Positions 24,805 to 33,688 of a stretch of 64,000 bases of DNA are shown here, in pieces. The notes below the pieces were generated by a model. It did no database searches and was not told the origin of the DNA. It saw only the letters and a list, made by a program, of their open reading frames with translations. The position numbers and the translations under genes are program-made. This DNA comes from Agarivorans sp050870875 (GTDB taxonomy: Bacteria; Pseudomonadota; Gammaproteobacteria; Enterobacterales; Celerinatantimonadaceae): contig NZ_CP194041.2 in assembly GCF_050870875.2 (NCBI RefSeq), positions 3,410,001-3,474,000 of the forward strand, given 5' to 3'. The first letter of the stretch is position 1, and every line of letters starts with the position of its first letter.

Positions 24805-26343
24805 TTACTCAGCTAAAACGTTCACCTTAGGCGAGTATTTCGCTTGCCATTTAGGATAATTATTTTTAATTAATTTACCCGGTGACGTTACCAACCAACT
24901 ATATTTCACCCGACGCTCGTAGCTTACTTTTTCGTAAGCATCCAAGTGATCGCCTTGGCGATTAGAGAATAGCGGTTGCAGAGTTTCGGTATTGATAAAA
25001 CGTGGCCATACGGTGCTACCTTGTTTATCAATCACAATTCGGTTGCGACCAAATTCAAGAGTGTCGTCTTTGGTCTTCACTAATTTTTTATCTTTAATGC
25101 TCTGAGACTTCAAGAAAGCCACAGAACTATTAATCGCATCAACAACTTCTGATGATGGTTTATCAATGCTCATCAAAAATTTGATCACTTTCACGCTCTC
25201 ATCACCACTAATTGATGCAAGCTCGTATGAGCGACCGCGTTCACAGGCAAGCGTATCCACATTATATTGGGCACACCATCCGGTCTTAACGCCATTCACG
25301 ACCACTTGGTTATCGAGAATAAAGCGGATCCCTTTATTCATTGAGGCTTTCGCGCGGGTCGCTAGGTCATCAGAAACAAAAGCAAAATCTTTAGTTTTAT
25401 TCGCCACTTCTTCTAAAATATTGAGCGTATTAGAAATAGCATTATCATTGAACGTCACATGACGATGATAGCCTCGAGTTTGTGGGAAGAATTGTGGCCA
25501 ACCCCCGTTGTCATATTGCCCATTAATTAAATACTCAACCCCACGAATGATGCTTTCTTGTAAACGTTGATCTGAATGCTGTTGGTTAATCTTCGCCAAC
25601 ACTTCAATTTGCAAGTTCGTGGCATCGTTATCAATCGTAGATTTCTGACGATAAGTGGGAAAAGTATCACGATCATAAGCAACCGATAAATCATTAGAGC
25701 TACCAATCTTAAACCAGCCGCCATCTCCATTTTGGTTAGCTAGCATAGCCTCTGCCACATTCTTCGCTTCTTTAGAGGCAAACCACTCTGGTTTTTGTTT
25801 GAGAATAGTCTTGGCCGAAATTTTGCCCTTATGCGCTTTAAAGATGGTACCGCTAGGGCGTAGTAGCGTGACTTCGGCAATGTGTCTAGATGAATTCCAA
25901 GTATATTTAGCGCCGAGTCCTTCAAATACAAAGCGAAATGGCACATACAAGGCCCCCTCTATGATCTGGGGTGCGGCTGGAGCCTTGACCGTTTTACCAT
26001 TCACTACAGCATCAGCAGAATCAAGCACCATCGACACAACGTTTTTATTTAAACGATACTCAACCGTCTTACCATCGAAAGACATTTCACCGTTTAATTC
26101 ATCAAAAATATCGTCTAACGGCGCTATCACCACCTTCTCTTTAGTCATCAGTGGTTTTAGATAATAAGCATCCAGTAGCTCATGATAACTCCCGTCGACT
26201 TTCATCATCGGCTCACTCATGATCAATGAAACCGTATGTAAGTCACTATTTTCCCAAGTCACGGCTTGTTCTGCATAAGCCGAACTTGCAGTGCAAGCGG
26301 CTGCCAGCATCAGGGCTAAATAAGTTTTTTTAACCAACTTCAT
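24805..26343 (-). CDS. Secreted pectate lyase, polysaccharide lyase family 10 type, with copper-amine-oxidase-like N-terminal domain
   Basis: The 512-residue product has a signal peptide (ending SAYA-EQ), then an N-terminal domain (about residues 60-165) with VVNGKTVKAP, LYVPFRFVFEGLGAKYTWNS and a HIAEV end, which resembles the copper amine oxidase N-terminal-like domain common on secreted proteins of Firmicutes. The catalytic part (about 185-500) shows PL10 hallmarks: NQNGDGGWFK, TIDNDATNLQIEVLA, YLINGQYDNGGWPQFFP, TFNDNAISNTLNILEEV, WCAQYN, RSYELASISGDESV and SYERRVKYSWLV. The family cleaves polygalacturonate by beta-elimination in an (alpha/alpha)-toroid fold. There is no pectin cluster around it. 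GGAGAAGCAGA precedes the ATG. An inverted repeat about 120 bases upstream may be its operator. Confidence 0.86.
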   Translation of the reverse strand: MKLVKKTYLALMLAAACTASSAYAEQAVTWENSDLHTVSLIMSEPMMKVDGSYHELLDAYYLKPLMTKEKVVIAPLDDIFDELNGEMSFDGKTVEYRLNKNVVSMVLDSADAVVNGKTVKAPAAPQIIEGALYVPFRFVFEGLGAKYTWNSSRHIAEVTLLRPSGTIFKAHKGKISAKTILKQKPEWFASKEAKNVAEAMLANQNGDGGWFKIGSSNDLSVAYDRDTFPTYRQKSTIDNDATNLQIEVLAKINQQHSDQRLQESIIRGVEYLINGQYDNGGWPQFFPQTRGYHRHVTFNDNAISNTLNILEEVANKTKDFAFVSDDLATRAKASMNKGIRFILDNQVVVNGVKTGWCAQYNVDTLACERGRSYELASISGDESVKVIKFLMSIDKPSSEVVDAINSSVAFLKSQSIKDKKLVKTKDDTLEFGRNRIVIDKQGSTVWPRFINTETLQPLFSNRQGDHLDAYEKVSYERRVKYSWLVTSPGKLIKNNYPKWQAKYSPKVNVLAE

Positions 26344-27191
26344 TCTGCTTCTCCAAATACTTATGTTTAGTCGTCGACAAGCTTCTCTGCTTTACCACAG
26401 CCAATGAAATAATCGACAAATGCTCTGTACAAAATAAAACATCGCTAGCACTTTTACGGTTGGCCATTGAATGACCAATGACGACCCAGTTCAACTAAAT
26501 ATATCGGCACAGCTTTAAGAAACGATGGTTGTATATTATTAAAAAGCGGTTTTAAAAAAGAGGATCGAAGTCTGGTTTTTCTATATATGATTTGAATTGA
26601 TTCACAAAAATAAACTTCCGTAGCAAAAAATATCCTTTATTTTAATAAACTTACCCATCGTTACTCCCTCCCCCAAAAAAAAGTGACTCACTCCAGGAAC
26701 CACAAACTGGCATAGGGCGGTCGTCATCGAGAACCGGTCACTTTAATTAGATAAGCTCTTACTGAGATAAAGGCTTAATTCATATGATGGGCAAAGGTAT
26801 GGAAACAGCGTTTTAACTCACCGAATGCCACGCCTAAGAGCAAACACTTTGGCTATCGCCTGTTTATAGGGACCACATACGCTAGATTAAGCAAAAATTA
26901 GCCCTTGTTGGTGCGACATTACGGGCTATTTGTTCGAGATATTTTTTATTGCGCAGCGCTAACCACGCTTACTCACTTCGCATCTCTTAAATTTGGGTAC
27001 AGAATCCCCAAAAAATCAGAATTGCAATCAGCTCTTGAGTCAACATAAACATAAGCTGCAACGTCTGCCTTTATCAGGGTGAAAAATAAACCAAGCAGCA
27101 CCCAAACGAACTTTAAATCCGATGAAGTATTTGGAACCGAGCTTCCACAACAACGACAAAAATCGGCTCTAAATTGTATTAGTTCCGACTA
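26344..27191. other. Intergenic region between the pectate lyase gene and the insertion sequence
   Basis: About 850 bases hold the pectate lyase promoter and an inverted repeat at 26460-26478. I see no frame with a ribosome-binding site and no recognisable remnant of a gene. Confidence 0.45.
26460..26478. promoter_or_regulatory. Imperfect palindrome, candidate operator of the pectate lyase gene
   Basis: TTGGCCATTGAATGACCAA is a 19-base inverted repeat (TTGG-n-CATT-n-AATG-n-CCAA) about 117 bases upstream of the pectate lyase start. Its size and symmetry fit a dimeric repressor or activator. I could not match it to a known consensus such as KdgR. Confidence 0.4.
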
Positions 27192-28367
27192 GATCTGACA
27201 CTACTTCTTGAAAAGTAGAGAGTTACCCGTTTTGATAAAGGTGTTGAATCTTTAATCAAAATATCCAAAAAGGAAGGTAACTCTCTATGTTGCATACTAA
27301 CAACCCGATCATCAAACACAAAGCTGGTTTACTCAATCTTGCCGAAGAACTTGGCAATGTGTCTAAAGCTTGTAAAGTCATGGGCGTATCTAGGGATACG
27401 TTTTATCGCTACCAAGAGCTTGCAGAGGAAGGTGGCTTAGATGCCCTCATCAACAGGACTCGGCGAACGCCTAACCTTAAAAATAGAGTCGATGAAGCAA
27501 CCGAACAGACCGTCATTAAATATGCTATTGAGCAGCCCGCTCATGGCCAGCATAGAACCAGTAACGAGCTACGCAAACAAGGTGTGTTTGTCTCTGGCAG
27601 TGGTGTTCGCTCAATTTGGTTACGCCATAGTCTCGAAAACTTTAAAAAGCGTTTAAAAGCCTTAGAAGCTAAAGTGGCTAGCGAAGGCATTGTACTTAGT
27701 GATGCGCAAGTTGCTGCGCTTGAAAAAAAGAAATACGATGATGAGGCTTGTGGGGAAATTGAAACCGCTCACCCTGGCTACCTAGGCTCACAAGATACGT
27801 TTTACGTAGGCAACCTGAAGGGCGTTGGACGCATCTATCAGCAAACCTTTGTTGATACCTATAGCAAAGTCGCTTTTGCTAAGTTGTATACCACCAAAAC
27901 GCCAATAACAGCAGCTGATGTGCTGAATGACAAAGTTCTGCCGTACTTTGAGTCAAAGGGCTTGCCCATGCTTCGTATATTGACTGACCGAGGTACAGAA
28001 TACTGCGGCCGAGTAGAACAGCATGACTATCAGCTCTATCTAGCCATCAATGATATAGACCACACCAAAACTAAAGCAATGTCGCCTCAAACTAACGGCA
28101 TCTGCGAGCGATTTCATAAGACGATCTTGAACGAGTTTTATCAAATCACATTTAGGAAGAAACTGTACTCAACACTAGAGGAGCTGCAAAAAGATCTGGA
28201 CGAGTGGATGGATTACTACAACAATGAACGAACCCATCAAGGAAAGATATGCTGTGGCAGAACACCACTTGAAACATTAGTCGATGGGAAAACGGTTTGG
28301 GCTGAGAAGAATTTAGCTCAAATCTAAGCTGACAAGGCACCCTAAAAATCGGGTAACTGTCAGATCA
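27192..28367 (+). mobile_element. Insertion sequence, IS481 family type
   Basis: The element is about 1.18 kb with one transposase gene. Both ends read inward as GATCTGACA (27192-27200 and the complement at 28359-28367), and both have GTTACCCG further in. At the right end the two blocks are adjacent; at the left end they are separated by 21 bases that include a CTACTT-CTTGAA-AAGTAG hairpin (27201-27218). The true ends may extend a few bases outward (GAC before the shared block on both sides). No target duplication is evident. The transposase leader contains AGAGAGTTACC (27217-27227), which is perfectly complementary to GGTAACTCTCT (27276-27286) just before the ATG. Only one copy is in the window. 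Confidence 0.8.
27287..28327 (+). CDS. IS481 family transposase
   Basis: The 346-residue product is a DDE transposase. It begins with a helix-turn-helix of the type AEELGNVSKACKVMGVSRDTFYRYQ, followed by a second HTH-like region (residues about 70-115) and the integrase core (rve) from about residue 165, where DTFYVG, FVDTYSKVAFAKL, LTDRGTEYCG and SPQTNGICERFHKTILNEFY provide the D-D-E triad. The C terminus YYNNERTHQGKICCGRTPLETL is typical of the family. The frame is intact, so the element may be active. AAAGGAAGG lies before the ATG, but the bases next to the start can pair with the element's left-end sequence (27217-27227), which would mask the ribosome-binding region in long transcripts. 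Confidence 0.93.
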   Translation: MLHTNNPIIKHKAGLLNLAEELGNVSKACKVMGVSRDTFYRYQELAEEGGLDALINRTRRTPNLKNRVDEATEQTVIKYAIEQPAHGQHRTSNELRKQGVFVSGSGVRSIWLRHSLENFKKRLKALEAKVASEGIVLSDAQVAALEKKKYDDEACGEIETAHPGYLGSQDTFYVGNLKGVGRIYQQTFVDTYSKVAFAKLYTTKTPITAADVLNDKVLPYFESKGLPMLRILTDRGTEYCGRVEQHDYQLYLAINDIDHTKTKAMSPQTNGICERFHKTILNEFYQITFRKKLYSTLEELQKDLDEWMDYYNNERTHQGKICCGRTPLETLVDGKTVWAEKNLAQI

Positions 28368-28767
28368 GGTCTGAGCTACTACATCTAAATCCTGAACAGG
28401 TAGCATATGAACTCATTTGATTTTGAGCCAAGGTCCACTCAAAATTGTTAAATGCGACCACGACCGCTGAATTAGATGCGGAACCGGATACCTTCAGGCG
28501 CAAAAACAGGAGCATTGATAAATCGAAGGTAACTCTGCAGACAAGATAAATGAGACTTCACTACACAAACAGCTTTCTTTCATTTCATCTCCATACCACA
28601 TTCACGCTCCATCACTCGAAGCGAAATGGTGCATCCTGCGGAATGTTTTAACATCATCCTTTGTAACTGAAATGCCGACATAAACTTCGAATGGACTATC
28701 CAGCAAGGCTTCTGTCGTGAAATGCTTGATAAAATAAATGAACTTTGTGTTCTAGCTCGATGGGAAA
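28368..28767. other. Region between the insertion sequence and ykgJ-like gene
   Basis: About 400 bases contain no intact gene. A reverse-strand stretch (28602-28751) reads like the end of a protein without a start. Nothing else can be supported. Confidence 0.4.
28602..28751 (-). pseudogene. Possible 3' remnant of a protein-coding gene
   Basis: One reverse-strand frame gives 49 codons with protein-like content: NTKFIYFIKHFTTEALLD, SPFEVYVGISVTKDDVKTF, RRMHHFASSDGA and a stop. It begins directly after an in-frame TAG and has no start codon or ribosome-binding site. Its balanced composition, with charged and hydrophobic residues alternating, looks like the tail of a real gene whose front was lost, perhaps with the nearby insertion sequence. 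I do not recognise the family. The alternative, an accidental open stretch, remains quite possible. Confidence 0.25.
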
Positions 28768-29073
28768 TCAAGTGAGCATCGATACCGCTCTCTCATTTCG
28801 ACACTGATAGGATCCCATTTCAAATTCGCGACAGATCCAAGGCCGGTTTTCATAAATAGAACACAGTAAAGTCTCACGATCCAACGCTGAGCACCAGCCA
28901 TCATCTAAACGTAGCATGCTTTCACCGCCCCATTCATCAACAACAATATGATGGTCGGGAACCCCTGTGTCGCTAATAATCATAACTTCTAATCGACAAC
29001 AGCAAGCATGGCAATTAGAACAGCTGACTTCAGTTTCGGATAATATTTTAATATTAATCGCCAGATATCTCAT
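28768..29073 (-). CDS. YkgJ family cysteine-cluster protein
   Basis: The 101-residue product has many cysteines arranged as in the YkgJ/CxxCxxCC family: CSNCHACCCRLEV near residue 18, GWCSALDRETLLCSIYENRPWICREFEMGSYQC in the second half. The family is thought to bind zinc or an iron-sulfur cluster; a role in protein oxidation or methylation has been suggested for relatives, but no function is proven here. It is close in size to E. coli YkgJ. The reverse-strand start at 29073 has only a weak ribosome-binding site. It lies between the insertion sequence region and the MBL-fold hydrolase, with no obvious operon partner. Confidence 0.8.
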   Translation of the reverse strand: MRYLAINIKILSETEVSCSNCHACCCRLEVMIISDTGVPDHHIVVDEWGGESMLRLDDGWCSALDRETLLCSIYENRPWICREFEMGSYQCRNERAVSMLT

Positions 29074-29203
29074 CTATTGGAACAGCAGAGGATTTTACCC
29101 TAAGAGACGGAAACTCGAAATCAATTTGGATGATTTACTTCGCCCATCTATAGGGCCACCAGCAGCACACCTAAAATCAAGGCAACAAATCTCGGCAAGC
29201 AAA

Positions 29204-30274
29204 TCACTCTCGCTCAAAGACTCGGGTTTCACCAATCGCCATATGGATAAACTGGCTATTATCATCCAACTGCGTTTGAGTCAGTTTATCCAGCAGTTCA
29301 GCAGGCTCCATCACTGGTTCGGCAGTCAATGGATAAGTCCCCCAATGCATGCCAATGGATAATTTTGAACGCACATCTTGATGCACTTTTATCGCCTCTG
29401 CCACATCAACATGTTGATCTTTCATAAAACCCCTAGGGGAATAGGCCCCAATAGGAATCAAGGCTACGTCAATTTCGCCTGCCCATTGGCCAATCTCTTT
29501 AAAATCATAAGGGTTATAACCGGTGTCACCAGCAAACCACAAACGTTTGCCGCCCAGTTCAATTAGCCAACTTGCCCAATGGGTTTTATTTCGATCAAAT
29601 ACCCCCCTTCCAGACCAATGCTGGCTCGGGGTTGCGGTAATACTCGCCGCACCAAAGGTTTGATGGTCCCACCAAGCAAGTTCATTGACTCGCTGAGCAT
29701 CGATTCCTTGTTTTTCAAACCAGGGTTTTAGGCCTTCAGGCACAAAGTAATTAGTCCGATTCCCCAAATGTTTAATGGTATTTTCATCTAAGTGGTCATA
29801 GTGATTATGCGATATCAACACAAAATCAATATTGGGTAGATCTTCTAAATCGAAGGTAAGTGGGACAAGGCGCTTCGGTCCAGCAAAAGACATCGGTGAA
29901 ACTCGTTCACTAAACACCGGGTCGGTCAAAAAATTCACTCCAGCAACTTGAATCAAAAAACTAGAGTGGCCTAACCAAGTAATTTTGGTCGCCTCATCAA
30001 CACGATTAATTAATTGGCTATCGACAGACTGGCGCGGTATATCTGCTGCCTGGGCCGCTTGGTCAGCCCACTTGGGTTCACCAAAATAGCGAACATAGAA
30101 GAACTTTAATGGGTTTTTTTCTATCGCTGGAATATGATTATTTTTGAATTGCTTACTCATGCTAACACTACACGCAATGAGCGCTACTGCACCAATTCCA
30201 ACAAGCAAAGTTTGTACAACTGTCACTGCCACAAGATTCCCTATGTTCAAACACATGAATGGTTGATAACTCAC
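29204..30274 (-). CDS. MBL-fold metallo-hydrolase, NAPE-PLD/UlaG-like
   Basis: The 356-residue product has an N-terminal hydrophobic segment (about residues 10-35, LVAVTVVQTLLVGIGAVALIACSV), probably a membrane anchor, then a metallo-beta-lactamase fold. Metal ligands are evident in ITWLGHSSFLI, LISHNHYDHLDENTIK (HxHxDH), TPSQHWSGRG, WFAGDTGYNPYDF and IGMHWGTYPL. The architecture resembles the N-acyl-phosphatidylethanolamine phospholipase D-like and UlaG-like families, which hydrolyse phosphodiester or lactone substrates. The start could be GTG at 30274 or ATG at 30256; neither has an ideal ribosome-binding spacing. The substrate cannot be inferred from the context. Confidence 0.85.
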   Translation of the reverse strand: MSYQPFMCLNIGNLVAVTVVQTLLVGIGAVALIACSVSMSKQFKNNHIPAIEKNPLKFFYVRYFGEPKWADQAAQAADIPRQSVDSQLINRVDEATKITWLGHSSFLIQVAGVNFLTDPVFSERVSPMSFAGPKRLVPLTFDLEDLPNIDFVLISHNHYDHLDENTIKHLGNRTNYFVPEGLKPWFEKQGIDAQRVNELAWWDHQTFGAASITATPSQHWSGRGVFDRNKTHWASWLIELGGKRLWFAGDTGYNPYDFKEIGQWAGEIDVALIPIGAYSPRGFMKDQHVDVAEAIKVHQDVRSKLSIGMHWGTYPLTAEPVMEPAELLDKLTQTQLDDNSQFIHMAIGETRVFERE

Positions 30275-30508
30275 TATCCCCCAAAAGATGAGTAATGACT
30301 ATCACAAACCTTCATAAAAATAATGAGATAATCAACAGTTTAAAGATGGGCTTAGGCAAATACAAGGTTGGCAGCACCACGCTGTTTGAACAAACTAAGC
30401 TTATGTTTCATTTATGGTAAATGAAGCGAGCGATAAGCGACCAATATATTGCCAAACTTTGAGTGGTGTTAGTCAGCAATGAAAGCGTTGCTTATCGCCT
30501 AGCCGACT

Positions 30509-33500
30509 TCATCGACTGATCACTTTCACCCGGCCTTTTCCTTCGGCCTTGGCTTTATACAAAGCTTTATCTGCTTGTTTTAACAACCACGCTTCATTTA
30601 AGTCCGTATGCACCATACCACCGCAATCGGTAATCCCGATGGAGCAGGTTAAATCAGGTAGATTCTCCACTAACTCAACGCTGTCGGCCCACTCAATTAA
30701 TTGTGGTTTTAAATAATGGTGTAATTGTAAGTTATCTAATAAACGCTCTGCGCTTATCTTCGCTTGGCTGTGACTCACATTTGGGAATACCACAACAAAC
30801 TCATCCCCGCCCCAACGCGCAACAATATCACTGGCTCGCATCGTTTGAATCAGTATCTCCGCAAACGCACAAAGTACGCGATCCCCCACATCGTGACCAA
30901 GCAAATCATTCACAAGTTTAAAATTGTCTAAATCTATATAGGCTAAAGAGCAATAGTAACTGCCAGATTGCTGCGCACAAATGACTAACTCTTGTTCAAG
31001 GCGAGCCAATAGGGCTTGACGATTAAACAAGCCCGTTAAAGGATCGGTGGTCGACATTTTTAACAGATTTTCTCGATGCCTTAGCTGCTGTAATTGACTG
31101 CCAAGCTGTCGGCTCACCAATTGCAGGGTATCTTGATCCTGACGATCGAAGTAGCGATTACTATTGACGTTACACAAAGTCATTGCCGCATAAAGGTGCC
31201 CATCCACAAAAATAGGTAAACATGCCAGCGAGTTATAGGTGGCACGCTTGCCATCTTCTCCCTTAGAGAAGAAGCTATTTTCGACCCAAATGTTCTGGTG
31301 TTCTTTAATTTTATGAAGATATTGCTGTACCTGAGAGTCTGGCAAACTATGACCGACCTCGGTCCACGCCTGCCACTGGTCAACGTTTAGGTAATGGATC
31401 ATGCCTCGCTGTACCGTGAAATTACCACAAACTAATTTCAAGCTTTCATTGGCTAGATCCTGACTATTGTCAAAGCGCTCTGGAAGAGATTGCATTCGAC
31501 TAATCAATTGCATCTCTCGCAAACGCTGTTGCACTTGGCGTAACTGCATCCCTTGCTTCGCATTTCGCACCAAGTCTTCGAGATAAAGCTGTACCGGTAA
31601 TAAACGGACCGCTTTAATCTGTCGAGAATAAAAGACGTTTCGCTGACTGATAACTTGCTGAATATCGATAAAAATTTGGGAAAAATGAGGTAAGTCTAAT
31701 AACTCACACATCGCTAAGCTTTGGCTTAATAGTCGTTCACAGCCTAGCCAATCCCCCTGACGACTATACACTTCTAGCAATTCACAGCTACATTGCGGCA
31801 ATAAACGAGTATCCATATCCACTACGTCCCCCAAAATGGCGGGGGCAGCTTCAAATACTTGCCGAGCTTCATCTAAGCGCTCATCTGCCACATATAAAGC
31901 GCCTTGTAGCAAGCTCATTAAAAACTCACCCGTGCTAGAGGGTTTAAACGGTAGCCCCTGCATCCGCTCTAGACATTGCTGAGCTCTTGCTAACTCACCT
32001 AACTTCGCATGACAAAAACCTTTCAGACTAAATACATCATAGAGGTTACGAAATGGGAAGTGAGTCATTTGCCTAATCCGACACACCCGAACCAACTGCT
32101 CAAGCACGTCACTGGCTTGCTGATAATCTCGAGTACAAAAATACAACCAAGCAAAATTGTAAAGAGTTGCCACCAGCTCTGAATAATCGCCACTATGGCG
32201 AATAATATTATAGGCGGCCAAATACTGTTGTTGCGCTTCGGGATACTTCTCAAGCAAGGTGTTAAAATAACCAGTCCCATTATACATTCGCACCCGTTCA
32301 CTGGCCTCCCCCAATGCTTCCCGGATCCGAGAGCTAATCGCAAAACATCGAAAAGTCGCATGATAACGGCCCACATAGGAATAGATGATCCCCTTACTAT
32401 GATAACTGGCGGCGATACCTTGATGATGGCCAATTTTACGCGCTAAATTAACCGCTTTCTGAGTAAACTCCAGTGCCAGCGCTGCCTCCAGCTCCTCATA
32501 AAAACGTAAATAGGTATAGTAATTACGTAGAGCATATAATCGGGAGCAGTTCATCTGATAACGATGCAATGTTTTATCAAGCAGCTCAAACTGCTTTAGC
32601 TGTACAGGTGTCGAAGACTTATCATGGGCGTAATAATTCACAAACCAAGATTGGGCCAATAGCCGCCCATGACCCGCCTGCTCTGCGACTTCGATAGCGG
32701 CTTCTGAATACTGCATTGCCTCTTCAAAACGCTGCTGTTGGACTAAACTTAGGCTCAGTAAATTAAGCTGCTTTACCCTATCATCCGTGCGACAGGGAGA
32801 CGCTTCAGAAACCGATACTAACTCTAATTCCGTCACCGCCTCATTCAATTCTCCCTGATAAAGTAAGGCTTCAGCAAGTTGTAACTGTAACTGTTCAACA
32901 GCCGGGCTTACTACGTCCCCCGCATCGAGCAACACCCTTGCAGCAGCTTCAGCTTCTGGCCACGCCATACTCTGGATATTCTCTGCCACTAATTGCATCG
33001 AGACTTCACCCTGTTCCCGATAGTGCCAAATCGGCTTTAATAAGGCTTGACTCGGAGGGACCCGATACAACAAAGTCATATCATCCACCCAATCAAGAAA
33101 ACCTTCCCACGCTTCGTCATCTTGGCGATGACTAAGTGCATACTGGGTATCCACCTCTATCATCACCATAATTGGATTTTTCAGTTGATGATTGACTAAG
33201 CCGATTAAAGTTTGAATCGCGGAAGCAGAAGCGAAATGCCAACCCGTAATCACCAAAATACAAGGTTCATCCAACAGCAATTCGACTAAACGTAAAATAG
33301 CCTGCTGTAAAGCTCGCTGCTCAAAATACAAATCATCCATTAACAATAATTCAGTTCGAGGATGAATCTTTCCGGTTAATAGCCCACTTAAGCACTGCTG
33401 TAAGGGAACAAAATCAGTTGCAAGCTTCACTAAGTCTGCCACTGAATAATTAGATTGTGGCAACTGATGCATAAACAAGGCAAACAAGGCTCGGTAAGGA

Positions 33501-33688
33501 GAGTAAATACTTTGCTGATTCAAGCTAATCAGTTTCAACGATAATTGTTGTTGCTCGGCAAATGCAGAAGCCCAACGAGCAAGACTCTCTGCGTCGCTAC
33601 TTTGATAAAAACTAAAACTCGCTTGACGGCACTGGGCTCTCTTCCATTCGGTCTCGATACGTTGTGAAAAATGATCGACTCGGGGCAT
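30509..33688 (-). CDS. Diguanylate cyclase with ATPase-like N terminus, TPR and GAF domains
   Basis: The 1059-residue product ends in a GGDEF domain (about 895-1055) with an intact RWGGDEFVVVFPN active site near residue 957 and an RASD inhibitory-site motif five residues before it, so it should make cyclic di-GMP and be feedback-inhibited. Before it lies a GAF-type sensor domain (about 740-880; IHYLNVDQWQAWTEVG, LACLPIFVDGHLYAAMTL). The middle (about 240-700) is a chain of TPR-like helices. The N-terminal 230 residues resemble the STAND/AAA ATPase module of MalT-type regulators (LLLMDDLYFEQRALQQAIL, ILVITGWHFASASAI) but have no Walker A motif. I chose the ATG at 33688, with AGGAGG 12 bases upstream; an upstream TTG overlaps that site. 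No transmembrane helix is apparent, so it is probably cytoplasmic. Confidence 0.88.
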   Translation of the reverse strand: MPRVDHFSQRIETEWKRAQCRQASFSFYQSSDAESLARWASAFAEQQQLSLKLISLNQQSIYSPYRALFALFMHQLPQSNYSVADLVKLATDFVPLQQCLSGLLTGKIHPRTELLLMDDLYFEQRALQQAILRLVELLLDEPCILVITGWHFASASAIQTLIGLVNHQLKNPIMVMIEVDTQYALSHRQDDEAWEGFLDWVDDMTLLYRVPPSQALLKPIWHYREQGEVSMQLVAENIQSMAWPEAEAAARVLLDAGDVVSPAVEQLQLQLAEALLYQGELNEAVTELELVSVSEASPCRTDDRVKQLNLLSLSLVQQQRFEEAMQYSEAAIEVAEQAGHGRLLAQSWFVNYYAHDKSSTPVQLKQFELLDKTLHRYQMNCSRLYALRNYYTYLRFYEELEAALALEFTQKAVNLARKIGHHQGIAASYHSKGIIYSYVGRYHATFRCFAISSRIREALGEASERVRMYNGTGYFNTLLEKYPEAQQQYLAAYNIIRHSGDYSELVATLYNFAWLYFCTRDYQQASDVLEQLVRVCRIRQMTHFPFRNLYDVFSLKGFCHAKLGELARAQQCLERMQGLPFKPSSTGEFLMSLLQGALYVADERLDEARQVFEAAPAILGDVVDMDTRLLPQCSCELLEVYSRQGDWLGCERLLSQSLAMCELLDLPHFSQIFIDIQQVISQRNVFYSRQIKAVRLLPVQLYLEDLVRNAKQGMQLRQVQQRLREMQLISRMQSLPERFDNSQDLANESLKLVCGNFTVQRGMIHYLNVDQWQAWTEVGHSLPDSQVQQYLHKIKEHQNIWVENSFFSKGEDGKRATYNSLACLPIFVDGHLYAAMTLCNVNSNRYFDRQDQDTLQLVSRQLGSQLQQLRHRENLLKMSTTDPLTGLFNRQALLARLEQELVICAQQSGSYYCSLAYIDLDNFKLVNDLLGHDVGDRVLCAFAEILIQTMRASDIVARWGGDEFVVVFPNVSHSQAKISAERLLDNLQLHHYLKPQLIEWADSVELVENLPDLTCSIGITDCGGMVHTDLNEAWLLKQADKALYKAKAEGKGRVKVISR

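Noticed and set aside
27192..28367. Composite transposon or genomic island around the insertion sequence
   Set aside because: Only one copy is seen, no integrase or att sites are evident, and the flanking genes are ordinary.
28580..28771. Open frame of 63 codons on the reverse strand beside ykgJ
   Set aside because: Composition rich in serine, methionine and arginine; another frame of the same stretch looks more like real protein.
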